DNA of 11,544 nt from Bacteroidia bacterium (GTDB lineage Bacteria > Bacteroidota > Bacteroidia > Bacteroidales > Azobacteroidaceae). Within the stretch, counting starts at the first letter, position 1; every line of letters begins with the position of its first letter. The position numbers and the translations under genes are program-made. Shown here piece by piece: positions 7,949 to 11,544 of this stretch. The DNA lies in NCBI GenBank assembly GCA_025999935.1, contig BNXY01000063.1, positions 1-11,544 on the forward strand, in the 5' to 3' direction. The notes beneath the pieces are model-generated. The model was not told the origin of the DNA and ran no database searches. It saw only the letters and a program-made list of their open reading frames with translations.

Positions 7949-8518
7949 TTAAAATCTGTGCGATAAGTTCAAACTCAAATTTCCATACCCGCCGACACTT
8001 ATCCAAACCGATTTATCCCCGTATTCCTGATGAAGAAACTCAGCGGCTACAAATGCGGTCGCCGTATGTCCCGAAGGAAAGGAATGGTAGTTGGAACCAT
8101 CGGGTCTTTTTCTTCCGGTTATATTTTTCGTCGTAAATATGATTCCTCCTTCTAAAACATTACTCAAGGTATAGAGAATGAACATATCCGATAGCTTGTG
8201 TCTGCTTTCCACTCCATATAATTTCATCCCGAAAGCGGCTACGGCAGGCGAAAACTGAGCGTAGTTATCCCAACTGTTATACCATAAAGATTTATCTTCA
8301 AGTAATTCATCCCTTGTTGAATAGTCTAATTGTTTTAACCAATCGCTTTCTATCGAAATAATACCGTAAGTAATCATGGCGGCGGGTATGGCTATTTCGA
8401 GCGTTCTTAGCGTTTTATTGTGTTTCTGCTTACTGATGCTGTCATTTTCCTGCGCTTTAAGCACGGGCAGGATGGAAAACAGAAAAACAATTAAGACGAA
8501 ATTTCTTTGATTTCTCAT
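7949..8518 (-). CDS. PAP2-family phosphatase, truncated and lacking third catalytic motif
   Basis: A 189-residue protein. A signal peptide or first membrane segment is at 5-23 (ending LKAQ). PAP2 motif 1 (K-x6-RP) is at 131-139 in KNITGRKRP, and motif 2 (PSGH) is at 148-151 in SFPSGHTATAF. Motif 3 (SR-x5-H-x3-D), which carries the nucleophilic histidine and should follow about 45-60 residues after PSGH, is absent. Only 38 residues remain, passing from DKSVWISVGGYG straight into NLSLNLSHRF, a tail that looks like the C-terminal end of longer Bacteroidota PAP2 proteins. An internal deletion is the simplest explanation. Intact relatives dephosphorylate lipid phosphates, such as undecaprenyl pyrophosphate, or lipid A; this one should be inactive. 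It follows the kinase by 57 bases and precedes the barrel protein. Confidence 0.78.
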   Translation of the reverse strand: MRNQRNFVLIVFLFSILPVLKAQENDSISKQKHNKTLRTLEIAIPAAMITYGIISIESDWLKQLDYSTRDELLEDKSLWYNSWDNYAQFSPAVAAFGMKLYGVESRHKLSDMFILYTLSNVLEGGIIFTTKNITGRKRPDGSNYHSFPSGHTATAFVAAEFLHQEYGDKSVWISVGGYGNLSLNLSHRF

Positions 8519-8541
8519 TTTTATATTTTATTTTAAAATCG

Positions 8542-8549
8542 CAAAAATA
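8542..8549 (-). promoter_or_regulatory. Possible -7 box for the PAP2 / barrel-protein genes
   Basis: The minus strand reads TATTTTTG (8549-8542), an exact TAnnTTTG, about 24 bases before the PAP2 ATG at 8518 and just past the kinase stop. I find no TTTG at the -33 distance, which would fall inside the 3' end of the kinase. It may give the PAP2-barrel pair its own transcript in addition to readthrough. Confidence 0.4.
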
Positions 8550-8575
8550 AAAGACGATTTTGAAGATTTTCTGAA

Positions 8576-10279
8576 TTATATTTCTGTTGACTGTTCGTGA
8601 AAAGTAACGGTAAATCGATGTTCTTCATTTTCATACGCATAGCGGATATCCCAGCCGTACAGTGAACATATTTGCTTGGCAATCGCCAAACCGAGACCGT
8701 TTCCTTTGGCTTTTTCGTTCATCCGGCTAAAGCGGCGGAACAGCAGGTTTTCATCCAAACCTGCTGCATTGCCTGTATTGGAAATAGATAGTTGTTTATC
8801 ATCCAGCAATATATGTATTTTACCACAAGGGATATTGTGTTTGACGGCATTAACGAACAGATTGTTAACCAAACTTTCCAGCAGCGTTTTATTCGCCTGT
8901 ACCCAATCGGTTTCTCCGGCTATGTCTGTTTGAATTTCTATATGATTTACTTCGGCTTGTTCCAGCAGGAAAGGGAGTAATTCATTCAGGATTCCGGCAA
9001 TAGCCAAAGATTGTGTGTTCTCAAATTGCAGGTTGTCTATTTTAGCCAGCAGCAACAGGTTTTTATTCATGCGCGTCAGGCGGGATGTTGTGTCGTACAG
9101 AGACTGGATAATGGATAATTGCCCCTCCGTCAAATCGGGTTGTTGTATCAACATATCCAATTTGGATTGGAAAACAGCCAAAGGCGTTTGCATTTCGTGC
9201 GAGGCGTTTTCCGTAAATTCCTTCTGCGTCTTGTATGCCTGTAAATTATTTGAAATCAAATTTTCTACCGCTTTGTTTAATTGATGAAACTCTTGTGTTT
9301 CACTTTGAGTAAAGGCGGGAACGTCGTTATTGCGGATATTAAAGCGTTCAATATCAGACAAAGTTTGATAAAACGGCTTCCAAAGTTTCTTGTAAATGAG
9401 ATGAGTAATAAATACAAAACCGAGCAACAGGAAAAAGAAAAATGCAAGCTGAAGAAGCGTTCCCGACAGAATAATTTTCTTTGCTTCAAATGTACTTAAA
9501 CGAATCACAAGGATATAATTCTTATCTTCAATTTTTACTCTGGAATATAATATACGGTAATCTTCATCTGCTGCTTCCCGTTCATTATAAAATTTAGCGG
9601 AAAAATAGACATTCTCATTTTCTTGTCCATTGTCGGGGATGATTTCTTCATCGTCATTATATTGATTCCAAACAGGAATTTCCGAAATTTTTAATGTTTT
9701 CAGGCTTTTCCGATATATTTTTTCTTTTGAGAGAAGTAAAAACTCATCTATTTCATGGACATAATGCTCATTGTAGAAAAAATAGTAAGCCGGATTGTCG
9801 AGCATATCTGCCATATCTCCCGAAAGATGCTCTGCCAAAGCGTTCTTTGATATTACGCGGTTTTTATTCCCGATTAAAAACAGCAATAAATCAAATTCTT
9901 TTTTAGTCAGAACAACTTCTTCTCCGTTCACAACAACCTCTTTCGATAGTAAATCTATTTTCAAATTATTGGATTGTACATAATTATTACTTCCGTATTG
10001 TGTTCTGCGAATCAAGGCGTAAATACGGACGCTTAGTTCGGATAAATGGAACGGTTTGGGCAAATAATCATCCGCTCCGATATGAATACCTTTGATTTTA
10101 TCATCCAACGAACCTTTGGCGGAAATAATAATAACGCCTGCCCGCTTGTTTTCTTTTTTCAATGTTTCCAGTATTTTCAGTCCTTTCCGCCGGGAAGCAT
10201 CAAATCCAACAGGATACAGTCGTATTCGTACAACATGATTCGCTCCATCGCATTGCAATAACTTGCAACATGTTCGCAA
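8576..10279 (-). CDS. Broken response regulator joined in frame to a truncated histidine kinase
   Basis: A 567-codon open frame made of pieces of two genes. Residues 1-31 are out-of-frame sequence. From K32 (KGLKILETLKK) it is an OmpR-type receiver, with the conserved lysine K75 in YLPKPF. A winged-helix domain starts at about 105-162 (LTKKEFDLLLFLIGNKN) and stops abruptly at DMADMLDN. At P163 (about 9793) it becomes a histidine kinase: remnant of the first membrane segment and EIDEFLLLSKEKI, a periplasmic sensor part to about 267, a membrane helix at 270-293, the phosphoacceptor H361 in SHEMQTPL, the N box at 472-482, and ATP-lid motifs FRRFSR (514-519) and GNGLGLAIAK. Missing are the end of the DNA-binding domain and the kinase start with most of its first membrane helix. 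A working two-component pair cannot come from this as read; a functional fusion is unlikely because the kinase topology is lost. Confidence 0.8.
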   Translation of the reverse strand: MRTCCKLLQCDGANHVVRIRLYPVGFDASRRKGLKILETLKKENKRAGVIIISAKGSLDDKIKGIHIGADDYLPKPFHLSELSVRIYALIRRTQYGSNNYVQSNNLKIDLLSKEVVVNGEEVVLTKKEFDLLLFLIGNKNRVISKNALAEHLSGDMADMLDNPAYYFFYNEHYVHEIDEFLLLSKEKIYRKSLKTLKISEIPVWNQYNDDEEIIPDNGQENENVYFSAKFYNEREAADEDYRILYSRVKIEDKNYILVIRLSTFEAKKIILSGTLLQLAFFFFLLLGFVFITHLIYKKLWKPFYQTLSDIERFNIRNNDVPAFTQSETQEFHQLNKAVENLISNNLQAYKTQKEFTENASHEMQTPLAVFQSKLDMLIQQPDLTEGQLSIIQSLYDTTSRLTRMNKNLLLLAKIDNLQFENTQSLAIAGILNELLPFLLEQAEVNHIEIQTDIAGETDWVQANKTLLESLVNNLFVNAVKHNIPCGKIHILLDDKQLSISNTGNAAGLDENLLFRRFSRMNEKAKGNGLGLAIAKQICSLYGWDIRYAYENEEHRFTVTFHEQSTEI

Positions 10280-10356
10280 ATATAATCCTGCTTGGAAAGA
10301 TACTCTACAATACTTTGAGCCAACCCCGGTTCGTCTTCAATCAATAAAATTTTCAT
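10177..10356 (-). pseudogene. 5' part of the response-regulator receiver, frameshifted
   Basis: From the ATG at 10356 the frame gives MKILLIEDEPGLAQSIVEYL and continues for 59 codons. It contains the receiver acidic pocket (E7, D8, E9) and the phosphoacceptor D51 in ILLDLMLPGG, then reads KD and stops at 10177-10179. The rest of the receiver (GLKILETLKK onward) continues in the -1 frame. One extra A in the short A run at about 10184-10186 would restore a continuous PGGKGLKIL, as in OmpR-family regulators. The true start of the response-regulator gene is therefore 10356, not the internal ATG at 10279. The lesion is a one-base deletion or a sequencing or consensus error. Confidence 0.82.
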
Positions 10357-10360
10357 GCCG

Positions 10361-10368
10361 CAAAGTTA
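10361..10368 (-). promoter_or_regulatory. Weak candidate -7 box before the response regulator
   Basis: The minus strand reads TAACTTTG (10368-10361), an exact TAnnTTTG, but it ends only four bases before the ATG at 10356. If real, the transcript would be essentially leaderless. No TTTG box is seen at the -33 distance, so this may be chance. Confidence 0.25.
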
Positions 10369-10436
10369 CTTGATAATTTTGAAGAAATTTGGAAAATAGG
10401 ATGAAAAATGGCTAAATCTTTTTTCAAGTCCAGCAA

Positions 10437-10469
10437 AGACCTGTCAGGTTTTGAAAACCCAACAGGTCT
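10437..10469. repeat. 33-base palindromic repeat, first copy
   Basis: Outer arms AGACCTGT (10437-10444) and ACAGGTCT (10462-10469) are perfectly complementary. Inner arms GGTTTT (10447-10452) and AAAACC (10454-10459) close around a single G. Both strands can fold into a long hairpin. It lies in the gene-free stretch between the FISUMP gene and the response regulator, and resembles its neighbour at 10501-10533 in length and in the shared ACCTGT / ACAGGT core. I recall similar ACCTG-containing palindromes scattered between genes in Bacteroidota; their role is unclear (terminator, REP-like element or small mobile palindrome). Confidence 0.75.
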
Positions 10470-10500
10470 AAATTAATTGTCGCATAGGTACTCCAGCTAT

Positions 10501-10533
10501 AAACCTGTTAAGTCTTAAAGACTTAACAGGTTT
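10501..10533. repeat. 33-base palindromic repeat, second copy
   Basis: A perfect inverted repeat: 15-base arms AAACCTGTTAAGTCT (10501-10515) and AGACTTAACAGGTTT (10519-10533) around TAA. The AACCTGT / ACAGGTT ends match the core of the palindrome at 10437-10469, and 31 bases separate the two. The left arm of one can also pair with the right arm of the other, so alternative folds of a transcript through both are possible. A T run of four follows the right arm, so weak termination on the plus strand is conceivable. Confidence 0.78.
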
Positions 10534-10570
10534 TATCGGTTAATTCATAATTCCCCCCTAACTCTTAACT

Positions 10571-10608
10571 AAAAAAAGTGTGGAGACACACAATCGCGCC
10601 TCCACACT
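10571..10608 (-). terminator. Intrinsic terminator of the FISUMP surface-protein gene
   Basis: Read on the minus strand, arms at 10608-10600 and 10585-10577 form a 9-bp GC-rich stem (AGTGTGGAG / CTCCACACT) with a 14-base loop, followed directly by a run of seven T. It lies 65 bases past the stop codon of the surface-protein gene and insulates the two-component locus beyond it. Confidence 0.88.
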
Positions 10609-10672
10609 ACACACACGTAAAAATATACCCGACACCGGCGCGAATGAATTTGCACCTATCGAATATATACCA

Positions 10673-11544
10673 TTATTCTGCTACACAGCGGACAGGCATG
10701 CCGATCTCCCGAGTGATGTTGTGCGCTGGGATCGTCATCGTGCTATTGAAGTGCAAGGCGATGCCGCCAGTAGTGCTGCCCGGTGAGGATGACCATGCAT
10801 AGCCGCTCGAACCCATGCCGCTCAATGCACCTGACGAATTGTTACGATTCCCGGAAGCGGGGAAGAACGGAGTGTTTAATTTTCGCAACTGCTTTCCGTT
10901 GGCAAAAAGATTGGTGCCGTCTGCTTTCACGGGAGAAACAGCACCCCAACTGGCGGCGCCAACATTACCGTAATCGCCCACTTCTCCAAACTCAGCCGAA
11001 GTCGGCATACGCCAGCGTTTACCAGCGGGAGCATAACCCAACTCTGTTAAATACTTACATATATCGCCTATATCGTTGCCAGGGTCATGGACTGTGGTCA
11101 GGTATTTTAAATCATAAGGAGCGGGATTAGTCGTAACGTAAGGAATAGCCGTCCAATCCAGAGCAGCGGTAGCGGCGGCCTCAACTCCCTTTTGATAAGT
11201 CACCGTATTACCGGTAGTATATGGACCTACGGACGTGATACCTATAAGGCTACCCCATTGGAAATAAACTCCCTGATAGTGCTCTTTGCTCTTATCATTG
11301 TAGTCGGCAAACGTCAGGTGACCAAGCGCAGTGTCATAATAGATATTTGAACCAGCCCATTGCAAACGGAGCGGCTCTTCCTGTTCAACTGTATCGTATT
11401 TACTTACCGTAACACCTTTAAATTCGATGGGTTTTCTACCAAACAACTCAAACTGGAAGGTATATTGGCGTTCCATTTCAAACGCGATGGAAGAAGCATA
11501 CGCATCGCCAACGATGGCCGGAACAGGAACCGCATAAGTCCTGT
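10673..11544 (-). CDS. FISUMP-domain surface protein (C-terminal part; 5' end outside window)
   Basis: The frame is open from the window edge to a stop at 10673, about 290 codons. The methionine at 11476 is internal: residues before it (VPVPAIVGDAYASSIAFEM) continue the protein without a stop. The last 110 or so residues form a FISUMP domain (Fibrobacter succinogenes major paralogous domain), with GKRWRMPTSAEFGEVGDYG, then NGKQLRKLNTPFFPASGNR, SGYAWSSSP, ALHFNST and the closing GMPVRCVAE. The upstream part is rich in Tyr, Thr and Gly (GVYFQWGSLIGITSVGPYT) and looks like an extracellular beta domain, as in Bacteroidales fimbrillin-like or cell-surface proteins. The role is probably surface display; no catalytic motif is seen. 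The signal peptide should lie beyond the window. A strong terminator follows. Confidence 0.83.
   Translation of the reverse strand, partial: RTYAVPVPAIVGDAYASSIAFEMERQYTFQFELFGRKPIEFKGVTVSKYDTVEQEEPLRLQWAGSNIYYDTALGHLTFADYNDKSKEHYQGVYFQWGSLIGITSVGPYTTGNTVTYQKGVEAAATAALDWTAIPYVTTNPAPYDLKYLTTVHDPGNDIGDICKYLTELGYAPAGKRWRMPTSAEFGEVGDYGNVGAASWGAVSPVKADGTNLFANGKQLRKLNTPFFPASGNRNNSSGALSGMGSSGYAWSSSPGSTTGGIALHFNSTMTIPAHNITREIGMPVRCVAE

Noticed and set aside
8185..8205. SRHKLSD in the PAP2 protein as the third catalytic motif.
   Set aside because: It lies before motifs 1 and 2 and lacks the SR-x5-H-x3-D spacing, so it cannot be the catalytic third motif.
10177..10190. Programmed -1 frameshifting on A-AAG to make the full receiver.
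   Set aside because: The slip would give the right protein, but there is no full X-XXY-YYZ site and the gene is broken again downstream, so simple decay or error is more likely. Kept only as an alternative.
10437..10533. A short CRISPR array.
   Set aside because: There are only two units, both self-palindromic and not identical, with no cas gene nearby.
11474..11476. Start codon of the FISUMP protein.
   Set aside because: The frame stays open to the window edge with protein-like sequence before this Met and no signal peptide after it, so the gene is 5'-truncated by the window.

Overview
The window looks like Bacteroidota, probably Bacteroidales. It carries two outer-membrane beta-barrel receptors with N-terminal carboxypeptidase-regulatory-like domains, a surface protein with a C-terminal FISUMP domain, and promoter boxes of the Bacteroidota TTTG / TAnnTTTG type, and I see no strong Shine-Dalgarno sequences. 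Every gene I can support lies on the minus strand, so transcription runs from high to low coordinates.

Layout, right to left in transcription order. (1) 10673-11544: C-terminal part of a FISUMP surface protein, cut by the window edge, followed by an intrinsic terminator (10571-10608). (2) 10357-10672: a gene-free stretch of about 316 bases. It holds that terminator, two near-perfect 33-base palindromes (10437-10469 and 10501-10533) and a possible promoter box; I see nothing else in it. (3) 8576-10356: a two-component system that is visibly broken. The response-regulator receiver is frameshifted by one base, and what remains of the regulator is joined in frame to a histidine kinase that has lost its N-terminus. 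(4) 7949-8518: a PAP2 phosphatase that lacks its third catalytic motif. (5) 5467-7863: an intact outer-membrane beta-barrel protein, probably co-transcribed with the PAP2 gene. (6) 2061-5342: an intact 1093-residue Oar-like TonB-dependent receptor with its own promoter and a long AT-rich hairpin after it. (7) 1570-1916: an orphan antitoxin-like gene followed, with an ATGA overlap, by the first part of a PIN-domain toxin gene whose remainder is gone. (8) 118-1485: a stand-alone TrpB2-type tryptophan synthase beta chain with a very good promoter and a strong terminator. (9) 1-43: the first codons of a gene for an exported protein.

The most notable pattern is that four separate lesions sit in accessory or regulatory genes (toxin, phosphatase, response regulator, regulator/kinase junction), while trpB and both outer-membrane receptors look whole. 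The regulator-kinase-PAP2-barrel order suggests a former envelope-stress or lipid-modification locus whose sensing and enzymatic parts are decaying or, alternatively, were damaged by assembly or consensus errors. No tRNA, rRNA, CRISPR array, insertion sequence or phage gene was recognised.
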